This document shows, piece after piece, positions 14,192 to 21,951 of a DNA stretch of 23,042 nucleotides. The position numbers and the translations under genes are program-made. This DNA comes from Mesoaciditoga sp964503355 (GTDB lineage: Bacteria; Thermotogota; Thermotogae; Mesoaciditogales; Mesoaciditogaceae): NCBI GenBank assembly GCA_964503355.1, contig CAZCZS010000022.1, forward strand, positions 1 to 23,042, written 5' to 3'. Positions within the stretch are counted from its first letter, which is position 1. The number at the start of each line of letters is the position of its first letter. Under the pieces are notes generated by a model. It worked only from the letters and a program-made list of their open reading frames with translations. It searched no databases and was not told where the DNA came from.

Positions 14192-16528
14192 TTAACGAGC
14201 CAAACCTTTCTTTTCCAATTCGAAATAAAGTTCTTCTGCTTTTATCGGTAACTTTTTAACCCTTATTCCAACCGCATCGTAAATGGCATTTGCTATGGCT
14301 GGCCCCGGCGTATCCAAACCTATTTCCGAAACGCTTTTTGCCCCAAAAGGCCCGGTGGGTTCGTAGCTCTTTGCGAAATAGACTCTGACGTTTTTGATGT
14401 CTTCTCTGGAAGGTATTTTGTACGTGAAAAAGTCATCCGTAACCATCCTTCCGTTTTTATCCATGATGTGTTCCTCGTAAAGGGCCATTCCTATACCTTG
14501 GGCTGTAGCCCCTTCCACCTGTCCTTTGGCAAGAATTGGATTTATGGTTGTACCACAATCGACGTAATTCAGAAAATCCACGACTTCAATTTTTCCGGTT
14601 TCCAGATCTATTTCCACTTCCGCAAACGATACCATGTATGGTGGTGGAGAAACTTCACTGACAAACGATTCCGTAACCTCAAGTTGGCGCTGTTTGAAGG
14701 TGTAGAAAAGTTGTGTCTGAATTTCAGAATACGTTAACGCTTTTCCGTTTTTGGAAAGAACTTTTCCGTCTTCTAGGTAGAGATTTTCCACATCTTCTTT
14801 CATTATCTCGGAAGCCGCTTTCAATATCTCACTTGCCATTTTCTCGGCCGCCTTCTTCGTTGCATTTCCAGAAACGTACGTTGTCGAAGAAGCGTAAGCG
14901 CCTGTATCGAAGGGCGTGATATCCGTATCGGAAGAGTAGACTATTATCTTATCCACACTTGTATGTAAAACTTCCGCGGCTATCTGCGCCAATATCGTAT
15001 CGCTGCCGGTACCAAGATCTGTAGCACCTACCATTAAATTGAAAGTCCCATCGTCGTTCATCTTCAAAGTCGCGCCACCCATGTCTATAGCGGCTATGGA
15101 CGAACCTTGCATTGCGAATGCAACCCCGTAACCGTGCGCTTTTGTCGCTTCGATCCTTTTGTTTTTTCTCTTTTCATACCAATTGAAGAGTTTTGCTCCC
15201 TCAAGTGCACATTCTTCTATTTTACAGCTTTCCACTATCTGCTCGACACCTTCTCTACCTTCGCCCATGTATTTAAAAACTGGAGATGTTTCACCTTGAC
15301 GGATGGAATTTTTGAGTTTGAATTCAACTGGATCCATTTTCAATTTGTGGGCCAGTTCATCTAAAGCGCTATCCAACGCGAACATGCCCTGGGGTGCTCC
15401 ATAACCCCTGAATGCTCCGGCTGGTTCCGTGTTCGTGTAAACCACATCTCCACCAAATCTAACGGCGTTTACCTTGTTGTAGAGAGGCAAAGTTTTTGAC
15501 CCTGCTACCATGAAAGTGGTAAGCGCATGCTCACCATACGCACCTGTGTTAGATAGTCCCCACAGGTCTATAACCTTTAAATTTCCATTTTTGTCAGCTC
15601 CGACTCTCACTTTGAATCTCATAGCATGACGTGTGTTGGAAGCTGTCATGGTTTCCTTTCTGGTGTACACACATCTCGCTGGCCTACCAGTTTTCAACGT
15701 CACGGCCGTTACGTACGCTTCGACGTGAACGGCTTGCTTGCCACCAAATCCTCCGCCTATTCTGGGTTTTATCACTCTGGATTCCACACCAAATATCCTC
15801 TTTATAATTCTTCTAACATGAAATGGTACCTGAGTGGAAGTAACTATGGTAAGTCTCCCATTTGGATCTAAATAGGAAAAAGCCGCATGAGGTTCCATCA
15901 TCGCATGAGATTGATTGGGAGCGTAAAAAACTCCTTCATAGGTAACATCACATTTTGAGAGTTCTTCTTCAACATTTCCTATTTGCATCTCGTAATGGCT
16001 TGCCACGTTGTGTTTGGGGTCGTAAGCGCCGGAAATTTCAGGTTCATCATGAATCACAGGTGCCCCCTCATCTTGGGCATGCTCGTAGTCCAGAACGCTT
16101 TCGAGTACTTCGTAATCGACTTTTATGAGTTTTAACGCTTCTTCGGCTATCTTTTCACTTTCAGCCGCGACTATCGCCACCGCATCACCTACGTACCTTA
16201 CTTTGCGATCTAAGACGAAGGTATCGTAAGGAGATGGTTCTGGAAATCCTTGACCAGCTCTTGTGTAAACGACACGCGGTACATCTTTGTACGTTAAAAC
16301 GCACGCAACGCCTTCGAGTGATTGAGCTTTGGAAACGTCTATATTCTTTATGTAAGCGTGAGCGTGTGGGCTTCTCAAAATTTTTACGGTCAAGGCGTCT
16401 TTAGGGTAGAAGTCATCTGTAAAAACCGGTTTTCCACTCACCAACGCGTATCCATCCACTTTTTTCACAGGGTTATCAACTACGTTAAACGTTTTATTCA
16501 CGACTTTTTGAGGGGCTTTAACTTCCAT
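14192..16528 (-). CDS. Molybdenum hydroxylase large (molybdopterin-binding) subunit, xanthine dehydrogenase family
   Basis: 778 residues from ATG 16528, which follows GTGGAGG by eight bases; a TTG at 16567 would overlap the preceding gene by 38 bases. The Mo-pterin domains are recognised by GGGFGGKQ (258-265), Gln233 in STQVPFH, FRGYGAPQG (373-381) and, near the C-terminus, GAKSVSEIGLDTP with Glu735, the expected catalytic base. The family hydroxylates purines, aldehydes or N-heterocycles at carbon, using water. The exact substrate is not readable. There is no in-frame TGA, so it is not a selenocysteine protein, although a labile Se ligand cannot be excluded. It is the last hydroxylase subunit of the operon, with the [2Fe-2S] and FAD subunits directly upstream and hppA downstream. 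In E. coli XdhD the [2Fe-2S] part is fused; here it is separate. Confidence 0.92.
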   Translation of the reverse strand: MEVKAPQKVVNKTFNVVDNPVKKVDGYALVSGKPVFTDDFYPKDALTVKILRSPHAHAYIKNIDVSKAQSLEGVACVLTYKDVPRVVYTRAGQGFPEPSPYDTFVLDRKVRYVGDAVAIVAAESEKIAEEALKLIKVDYEVLESVLDYEHAQDEGAPVIHDEPEISGAYDPKHNVASHYEMQIGNVEEELSKCDVTYEGVFYAPNQSHAMMEPHAAFSYLDPNGRLTIVTSTQVPFHVRRIIKRIFGVESRVIKPRIGGGFGGKQAVHVEAYVTAVTLKTGRPARCVYTRKETMTASNTRHAMRFKVRVGADKNGNLKVIDLWGLSNTGAYGEHALTTFMVAGSKTLPLYNKVNAVRFGGDVVYTNTEPAGAFRGYGAPQGMFALDSALDELAHKLKMDPVEFKLKNSIRQGETSPVFKYMGEGREGVEQIVESCKIEECALEGAKLFNWYEKRKNKRIEATKAHGYGVAFAMQGSSIAAIDMGGATLKMNDDGTFNLMVGATDLGTGSDTILAQIAAEVLHTSVDKIIVYSSDTDITPFDTGAYASSTTYVSGNATKKAAEKMASEILKAASEIMKEDVENLYLEDGKVLSKNGKALTYSEIQTQLFYTFKQRQLEVTESFVSEVSPPPYMVSFAEVEIDLETGKIEVVDFLNYVDCGTTINPILAKGQVEGATAQGIGMALYEEHIMDKNGRMVTDDFFTYKIPSREDIKNVRVYFAKSYEPTGPFGAKSVSEIGLDTPGPAIANAIYDAVGIRVKKLPIKAEELYFELEKKGLAR

Positions 16529-16529
16529 T

Positions 16530-17006
16530 TCATTCGCCTCCACTTCTTTTATTTCTCTCTTTTGCAAGCTTCACTATCGCCTTTGTTTGGCTTTCGTAAC
16601 CGGTACATCTACATAAATTTCCATTGAGATATTCTTTAACATCTTCTTCAGTTGGATTTGGATTTTCTCTTAAAAGCGCATCTGCTGTTACCACCAATCC
16701 AGGAATACAAAAGCCACATTGAACGGCTCCTTCTTTTAAAAGCGCCAGTTGAATGTCTGAAAGACCTTCATGATTTGAAAAGCCTTCAACGGTCTTAACT
16801 TCGTGTCCGTCAACAGAGGCGGTAAAAGTTCTACATGAAAGAACCGGCTTTCCATCGAGTTGAACGGAACAAGCACCACAGCTGGCGGTGTCACATCCAT
16901 GTTTTACGCTCTTGTAACCAAGTTTCCTCAGTGTTTCCAAAAGAAACTCTCCGGCTTCTATCTCAACTGTATGGGTTTTTCCGTTAACCTTGAACGTGAC
17001 TTTCAT
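16530..17006 (-). CDS. [2Fe-2S] subunit of the molybdenum hydroxylase (copy adjacent to the large subunit)
   Basis: 158 residues. The plant-ferredoxin-type cluster has Cys38, Cys43, Cys46 and Cys58 (HGCDTASCGAC...SC), and the four-helix C-terminal cluster has Cys97, Cys100, Cys132 and Cys134 (QCGFC...GNLCRCTGY). This is the usual CoxS/XdhC-type small subunit, which carries electrons from the Mo site to FAD. The ATG has GAGGAGG upstream and overlaps the FAD gene by 23 bases. All eight Cys are at the same numbered positions as in the other copy at 19201-19656, yet the sequences are clearly diverged. This copy is probably the partner of the large subunit, which begins one base after its stop. 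Confidence 0.95.
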   Translation of the reverse strand: MKVTFKVNGKTHTVEIEAGEFLLETLRKLGYKSVKHGCDTASCGACSVQLDGKPVLSCRTFTASVDGHEVKTVEGFSNHEGLSDIQLALLKEGAVQCGFCIPGLVVTADALLRENPNPTEEDVKEYLNGNLCRCTGYESQTKAIVKLAKERNKRSGGE

Positions 17007-17817
17007 CTTCGATCCTCCTCATACATTTTTTCAAAAGCGACCCCGCCAAAATTCGTCTGTATTCCGCCGTTGCCCTTATATCACTTCCAACTTTTATGAC
17101 TTTTCTCATCTTTGAGGCCGCTTCTTCGATCAAAGAAGGAGAAAGTTTTTTTCCTTCTAGAAATTCTTCCACTTCTTTTACTCTTTCAGAGATCATCGGT
17201 CTTGAACCGACAGCCACAATCGCATCCGAAATTTCGCCATCTTTCAGCTCAAAACTCACTCCCGCGTTCAGCGTGGCGATATCAAAAGTGGATTTCGAGA
17301 ATTTTTCAAAGGCCATAAATCTGTTTTGAATCTTAGGAATGTAAATAGAAGTCACTATCTCTTTCTCTCTTTTCATCGAGATGTAGTCTTCAACGGTCAT
17401 TCTTTTGGTTTCGCCCTTAAACACTTCAACATCCGCTTTTGAAGTTAACAAAGCCGTGATAACATCTGACCATCCCAACCTAAAAGCGACGGAACCACCT
17501 ATCGTTGCCATATTTCGTATTTGTGTGCTTCCAACTTCTTTCATCAACTTTCGAAAGAATCCGTTGTACATTTCTTTCAACACCGGAACACGCATGAATT
17601 CTGAGAGCTTCACGTTCGCACCGATTTCCACTTCTTCTCTATCCTTAACATCGTTCATTCCCAAGCTTTTCAAATCTATGATCCTTTCAATTCTCGAACT
17701 TTTTAAAGCCGCAACCATCAGGCCTCCACTGAGGTAAATGGAGTTATCGGTTTTCGCCATATCGTAAGCTTCTTCAAGCGTTTGAGGCTTTAGATATGCT
17801 TTCAGTCCACTTAACAT
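16984..17817 (-). CDS. FAD-binding subunit homologue with altered flavin motifs (YgfM-like)
   Basis: 277 residues of the XdhB/CoxM fold. The first flavin loop, usually GGTDL, is SGGLMVAALK here. The second is GSTQIRNMATIGGSVAFRLGWSD where the partner copy has GSPQIRNRGTLVGN. The C-terminal AEYRRILAGSLLKKC resembles the CO-dehydrogenase-flavoprotein C-terminal domain. The altered loops resemble E. coli YgfM (SRHVRNQSTIGGEIAA as I recall), which sits between ssnA and xdhD, so I infer a YgfM-type role. It may bind FAD poorly, or be a structural or different electron-transfer subunit. The ATG (GAGGAGG upstream) overlaps the preceding gene's stop by seven bases. Confidence 0.85.
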   Translation of the reverse strand: MLSGLKAYLKPQTLEEAYDMAKTDNSIYLSGGLMVAALKSSRIERIIDLKSLGMNDVKDREEVEIGANVKLSEFMRVPVLKEMYNGFFRKLMKEVGSTQIRNMATIGGSVAFRLGWSDVITALLTSKADVEVFKGETKRMTVEDYISMKREKEIVTSIYIPKIQNRFMAFEKFSKSTFDIATLNAGVSFELKDGEISDAIVAVGSRPMISERVKEVEEFLEGKKLSPSLIEEAASKMRKVIKVGSDIRATAEYRRILAGSLLKKCMRRIEDESHVQG

Positions 17818-18644
17818 TTGATTCCCTCCTCGATCATACGATAGACTATATTTGAAGACACTTTTTTTCGATAAGAAGCGCTCGCTCTAACATCGTCTAT
17901 TGGTTTCACATCTTTTTCGATCATCCTGGAAATTTTATCGACGAACGTCTTGTCTATTTTCTTTTCCTTGGCAAATTCTTCCACATCTTTTAGTCTTATC
18001 ACGGTGGGCGCTACGGAGCCAAAAGCCATTCTCATTTCCTTTACAACCTCACCGTTACACTTTATCAACCATCCAACGCTGACGATCGAAATCGTCATGG
18101 CGTTACGTTGACCGATCTTTTCGAAATAATGAATATCCCACTTATCTTTTGGAATGTGAATGGCGCGTACGTATTCGCCTTTTTTCAAAATGGTTTTGGA
18201 TGGTCCTGTGATGAAATCCTCAATTTTTACGAGTTTTCCGTTGGAAATCTCCACTTTTGCATCCAAAAGGTACAACGCCAAAAGGCCATCTCCCGCTGGA
18301 GATGCGTTGGTTACATTTCCAACCAAGGTACCCCGATTTCTTATTTGAGGTGATCCAACGGTGTATATCGCATCAAACAAAATTGGAAACTCTCTTTTTA
18401 AGGGAGCGTATTCCAAAAGTTCACTGTGAGTTATGCTCGCTCCAACTACCAGTTCATCATCTTTTTCTTCTATGAAATGAAGCGTTGGAATTTTTGAAAT
18501 GCTCACGATCTTTTTAGGTTTGATTTTCCCAATTCTTATTTTAACGAGCAGATCTGTTCCTCCACTCATGATGTAAGTGTCTTCATCTTTTAACTCTTCA
18601 ATTAATCTCTCTTCACTTTGTGGAGCGACGAAAGTGTAATCCAA
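17811..18644 (-). CDS. FAD-binding subunit of the molybdenum hydroxylase
   Basis: 277 residues from TTG 18644. An ATG at 18662 lies in frame but is embedded in the ribosome site GAGGAGG, which is seven bases before the TTG; MDYTFVAPQS then matches ordinary FAD-subunit N-termini. Canonical flavin motifs are present: SGGTDLLVKIR and GSPQIRNRGTLVGNVTN followed by ASPAGD. The C-terminal FAD-subunit domain ends with DVRASASYRKKVSSNIVYRM. It transfers electrons from the [2Fe-2S] subunit to NAD or another acceptor. It lies 14 bases after the MocA-like gene by this start and overlaps the second, non-canonical FAD gene by seven bases. One of the two may not bind flavin normally; this one should. Confidence 0.93.
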   Translation of the reverse strand: MDYTFVAPQSEERLIEELKDEDTYIMSGGTDLLVKIRIGKIKPKKIVSISKIPTLHFIEEKDDELVVGASITHSELLEYAPLKREFPILFDAIYTVGSPQIRNRGTLVGNVTNASPAGDGLLALYLLDAKVEISNGKLVKIEDFITGPSKTILKKGEYVRAIHIPKDKWDIHYFEKIGQRNAMTISIVSVGWLIKCNGEVVKEMRMAFGSVAPTVIRLKDVEEFAKEKKIDKTFVDKISRMIEKDVKPIDDVRASASYRKKVSSNIVYRMIEEGIKC

Positions 18645-18658
18645 TTCAAATCCTCCTC

Positions 18659-19204
18659 TCATTTCTTCACGTCTTCAAAAGTATCGATATCGTACACGCA
18701 TTCCCACCCATCTTCAAAAGTTATACAATCTTTTTCATGGTTCTTTATCACGTTTCTAAGGCCAACATCTCCTTCGATCTTCTTCGCTTCTTCAAAATAT
18801 GAAGATGGTAACAAAACTGGAAAACCTTTTATTCCCTTAAAATGTGGAAATGTAATATGTGAAATACCAAATGATAAAACCCTCTCGATCAAATCTTTCT
18901 TTATCTCAGGCATATCACCAAGGAAAAAGAGAATCGCATCGCTATTTTCACATTCTGAAATGGCCAATTTTACCGATGAAGACAAACCCTTTTGAGCTTC
19001 TTCGTTCATCAACACCTTGAACCCCTTCAAATCGAATTTTGATATGTCTAAATGTTTTGAAGAGATCAAAACTCTGTCAAGATTCATCTTTTTCAACACA
19101 TCTAACGTCCATTGAAGAAGAGGTTTATCATGATAAGGATGTTCAAGCTTTTGACTTCCAAACCTTTCTGACTTTCCCGCAGCGAGTACGACGGCACATA
19201 TCAT
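18659..19204 (-). CDS. MocA/MobA-like molybdopterin nucleotidyltransferase
   Basis: 181 residues from ATG 19204, which overlaps the upstream [2Fe-2S] gene's TGA in ATGA. The N-terminal VVLAAGKSERFG (5-16), a downstream LGDMPE (metal/substrate Asp) and KGFPVLLP, GDVGLRN and YDIDTFED mark the NTP_transf_3 family. MocA adds CMP to molybdopterin, giving the cytosine-dinucleotide cofactor used by xanthine dehydrogenase-family hydroxylases; YgfJ is the E. coli cousin. Its position inside the hydroxylase operon makes cofactor maturation the natural role. A sugar-nucleotide transferase is unlikely in this context. It is embedded without gaps between the iron-sulphur and FAD genes. Confidence 0.88.
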   Translation of the reverse strand: MICAVVLAAGKSERFGSQKLEHPYHDKPLLQWTLDVLKKMNLDRVLISSKHLDISKFDLKGFKVLMNEEAQKGLSSSVKLAISECENSDAILFFLGDMPEIKKDLIERVLSFGISHITFPHFKGIKGFPVLLPSSYFEEAKKIEGDVGLRNVIKNHEKDCITFEDGWECVYDIDTFEDVKK

Positions 19205-19656
19205 TTTTCCCCGGCGGCTTTCTTGACCGCGTCCACTATTTTGAAGTAACCCGTGCATCTGCATAGATTACCTTCCATACCCTTTTTTATCTCTTCTTCC
19301 GTTGGATGAGGATTCTTGTTAAGCAACGCTTTTGCCGACATCACCATGCCTGGTGTGCAAAATCCACATTGAATGGCCCCAACATCGACAAACGCTTTTT
19401 GAACTGGATCCAATTCGCCATTTTTGGAAAGACCTTCCGTTGTCCATGTCTCTGTTCCGTCGAGTTCTGCCGCCAACATGAGACACGAAACCACGTTTTT
19501 TCCGTTAACGATTATCGTGCACGCGCCACATTCACCCTCTCCACATCCTTCTTTTACACTTTTCATTCCAAGCCTTCTTAAAAAGTCCAACGCTCTTTCA
19601 TCATCTTGAGCTTGGGCTTCAACGTCTTCTCCGTTCAATTTAAATCGCACCAACAT
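19201..19656 (-). CDS. [2Fe-2S] subunit of a molybdenum hydroxylase (first copy in the operon)
   Basis: 151 residues with the two clusters: Cys38, Cys43, Cys46, Cys58 (EGCGEGECGAC...SC) and Cys97, Cys100, Cys132, Cys134 (QCGFC...GNLCRCTGY). The ATG follows a strong GGAGGAGG and overlaps the threonine-synthase-like gene by 17 bases. No large subunit stands directly beside it; the next genes are the MocA-like enzyme and the FAD subunits. It may serve the large subunit at 14192-16528 in alternation with the second [2Fe-2S] copy, or work with the DHOD-like enzyme, or with a further large subunit outside the window. Confidence 0.94.
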   Translation of the reverse strand: MLVRFKLNGEDVEAQAQDDERALDFLRRLGMKSVKEGCGEGECGACTIIVNGKNVVSCLMLAAELDGTETWTTEGLSKNGELDPVQKAFVDVGAIQCGFCTPGMVMSAKALLNKNPHPTEEEIKKGMEGNLCRCTGYFKIVDAVKKAAGEK

Positions 19657-20860
19657 CTTTCAATACCTCCTCCGCTGCCAGCAAATCCGGTTTAACAACG
19701 TGCACTTGACCAACGTAATTTTTGACAGAATTTATATCCTTTAAACCGTTACCGGTTATGAACAAAATAACGCTTAGATCTCTCAATTCTTCTTTTATCT
19801 TTTTCATGCCAGCGTAAGTGGTGGCTCCCGCCGGTTCGGCAAAAACCCCCGTTTTTCTCGCCATTTCAACGATCGCTTTTCCTATTTCTTCATCGCTTAC
19901 GGATATGAATTTCCCACCAGAAGCTTTAACGTACTTGCAAGCTTTCAACACGTCTCTTGGTTTCCCAACGGCTATGCTATCTGCCATGGAGAACGCTTTC
20001 ATATCTTGAGGAGCGTCAAAGTTTCCGGATTCAAATGTTCTCATCACGGCATTTGCCTTTTCGGCTTGAACACCTATTATCTTAGGTATTCTATCCGTTA
20101 TTCCGGCTTCTTTTAAATCTTTGAAGCCTTTGTATATTGAACTCACGACGGTACCATCCCCAACGGAAACCATGGCCACATCTGGTACCTCCCAACCAAG
20201 CTGATACGCGGCTTCCATGGCGCCGGTTTTCTTGCCTTCCAAAAGATACGGGTTTATGGCGGAATTTCTGCAATACCATCCGAATTTTTCTCCAACTTTT
20301 AGGGAAAGATCAAAGGCATCATCGTAACTTCCGTTCACCGCTATCACCGTGGCTCCGTAGACCAAGAGTTGAGTTATCTTCGCTTGTGGAGCTGACTTTG
20401 GAACGAATATCACGCTTTTCATTCCGGAAGCCGCGGCCAATCCAGATAACGATGAAGCCGCATTTCCGGTTGAAGCGCAGTAAATCGTATCGTATCCAAG
20501 TTCTTTCGCTTTTGCTATGGCTAGAGCACTTGCCCTGTCTTTGTAAGAAGCGGTTGGATTTCTTCCATCATCTTTTATATAAAGAGCTTTAAGGCCAAGT
20601 TCCCTTGCCAATTCCCTTTTTTCGTAAATGGGTGTATTTCCAACGAGAAGTGGAACTTCGAAATGTTCTTTTTCAACGGGTAAAAAATCGGAAAACGCCC
20701 ATATTCCCTTATGTTGCAAATCAACATCTGCCTTTTTTGGAAGAGAATCGTACACAACTTCTAGAGTTCCCAAACGTTGCCCGCAAACAGGACAGGTGTA
20801 AAGTACCTCTTTTGGATCGTAAGTTTTTCCACAGTGAACGCACCGAAGTTTATATCTCAT
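19640..20860 (-). CDS. Threonine synthase-like PLP enzyme
   Basis: 406 residues from ATG 20860, whose ATGA overlaps the DHOD-like stop; a longer start at 20893 would add eleven residues unlike the family. The N-terminus has a zinc-ribbon-like pair, CVHC (7-10) and CPVC (23-26), as in many ThrC. The PLP lysine is Lys107 in ASYKDRAS, and the phosphate loop is STGNAASS. ThrC makes threonine from O-phosphohomoserine, but in this operon it lies among purine-type catabolic genes. In the E. coli uric-acid-type cluster a fold-II PLP diaminopropionate ammonia-lyase (YgeX) occupies a similar place, so a lyase role is an alternative. ThrC-type sequence is clear; the reaction in this context is open. It is translationally coupled to neighbours on both sides. 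Confidence 0.85.
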   Translation of the reverse strand: MRYKLRCVHCGKTYDPKEVLYTCPVCGQRLGTLEVVYDSLPKKADVDLQHKGIWAFSDFLPVEKEHFEVPLLVGNTPIYEKRELARELGLKALYIKDDGRNPTASYKDRASALAIAKAKELGYDTIYCASTGNAASSLSGLAAASGMKSVIFVPKSAPQAKITQLLVYGATVIAVNGSYDDAFDLSLKVGEKFGWYCRNSAINPYLLEGKKTGAMEAAYQLGWEVPDVAMVSVGDGTVVSSIYKGFKDLKEAGITDRIPKIIGVQAEKANAVMRTFESGNFDAPQDMKAFSMADSIAVGKPRDVLKACKYVKASGGKFISVSDEEIGKAIVEMARKTGVFAEPAGATTYAGMKKIKEELRDLSVILFITGNGLKDINSVKNYVGQVHVVKPDLLAAEEVLKDVGAI

Positions 20861-21936
20861 TTCAGCACCCCACTTATGGCCGAAGTTGGGCATCTTGATT
20901 CACATAATCCACATCCGAAACACGCGTTCGCGTCCACTTCAACGTGATCGGTAACCTCTATGGCAAAATACGGGCAAACGTACTCACAAAGTTTGCACAA
21001 AGTACATTTTTCCGGATCTACTTTGGGGTTGTTAACCACGAATTCAGCATGTTGAATTTCTAATTTCTTTCCTATAGCTTCTTTAACGGAAGAATAACCG
21101 TGCTTTTTCAAAGCCTTTTCAAGTCCATCTATTATTCTTTTGTACTGGGCTTTTCCGAATATCAAAGCGGATGAAAGCATTCCAACCGCTGAGGCCCCCA
21201 CTTCCAAGAATTCGACGACATCTTCAGCATCTTTAACTCCCCCAACACCTATAACGGGTATGTCTAAGGCCTGTCTTATTCTTTGAACTATGGATAAAGC
21301 CAAAGGCTTTATAACCGGTCCGGATATCCAACCGTACCTGTTTTCAGAGCCCAGTGGTGAATGTCCCGTTTTTGGATCCACATAGTAGGCCGGCCCCAAA
21401 GAGTTGACTGCTACAACTCCGCTAGCACCCGCGTCGGTTACGACCTTTGCGAATTCGACCGGATCTGGCATGTGAGGACTAACTTTCATAAAAACCGGTT
21501 TTTGAGCGAGTTTTGAAGCGATTTTCGCCACCTCAGCTATCGGACTTAGATCTTTTCCAACGTAATGTGTGGAGATCTCAAAAGCGTCTCCAAAATCTTT
21601 CAGACGTGGAACAAGCCACTCTATCTGTTCCTTGCTGTAACCGATGCTTATGATTTTTGGCATCTTCAAATCTTGAATACCAGGTAAGAATTCTTCTATC
21701 CATTTGTCTGGTCCGTATTCAGACCATAATTCCGCGTTTACAACGTAGTCTCTACCGGCGACTATGCAAGGTCTTGGCACGCGAGCCGCTTCGGTTGAAA
21801 TGGTTTTTGTTACCATTGCTCCCACTCCAAGAGAAGCTATGTATTTCATCTTCTTATCGTCACCTGTTAAAGGGCCCGCTGCTGGTAAAAGCGGATTTTT
21901 GAGTTTTATTCCCGCAATTTCTGTGGAAAGATCCAT
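20857..21936 (-). CDS. Dihydroorotate dehydrogenase-like flavoprotein fused to a 2x[4Fe-4S] ferredoxin (PreA/YgfK-like)
   Basis: 359 residues. A TIM-barrel DHOD-like domain (1-290) has KNPLLPAAGPL (13-23), Lys44, KVSPH (151-155) and GVGGVKDAED (230-239). The C-terminal double ferredoxin has Cys311, Cys314, Cys317, Cys321 (CTLCKLCEYVCP) and Cys339, Cys342, Cys345, Cys349 (CFGCGLCESRCP). PreA-type pyrimidine reductases carry a catalytic Cys in an NxSCPH-like loop; here the equivalent stretch is EISTHYVGKD (120-129), without Cys. So it is probably not a dihydropyrimidine dehydrogenase. E. coli YgfK, next to ssnA, is a DHOD-like Fe-S protein, so a YgfK-like electron-transfer or purine-ring reduction role is likely (inference). 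GGAGGTG ribosome site; 15 bases after ssnA. Confidence 0.85.
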   Translation of the reverse strand: MDLSTEIAGIKLKNPLLPAAGPLTGDDKKMKYIASLGVGAMVTKTISTEAARVPRPCIVAGRDYVVNAELWSEYGPDKWIEEFLPGIQDLKMPKIISIGYSKEQIEWLVPRLKDFGDAFEISTHYVGKDLSPIAEVAKIASKLAQKPVFMKVSPHMPDPVEFAKVVTDAGASGVVAVNSLGPAYYVDPKTGHSPLGSENRYGWISGPVIKPLALSIVQRIRQALDIPVIGVGGVKDAEDVVEFLEVGASAVGMLSSALIFGKAQYKRIIDGLEKALKKHGYSSVKEAIGKKLEIQHAEFVVNNPKVDPEKCTLCKLCEYVCPYFAIEVTDHVEVDANACFGCGLCESRCPTSAISGVLK

Positions 21937-21951
21937 TTTCGCACCTCCATA

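Noticed and set aside
14192..16528. Selenocysteine in the hydroxylase large subunit
   Set aside because: No in-frame TGA and no visible SECIS-like element; a labile selenium ligand cannot be judged from sequence.
19640..20893. Longer start of the threonine-synthase-like protein at 20893
   Set aside because: It adds eleven residues within the DHOD-like gene; ATG 20860 with ATGA overlap gives the family N-terminus with the first CxxC.
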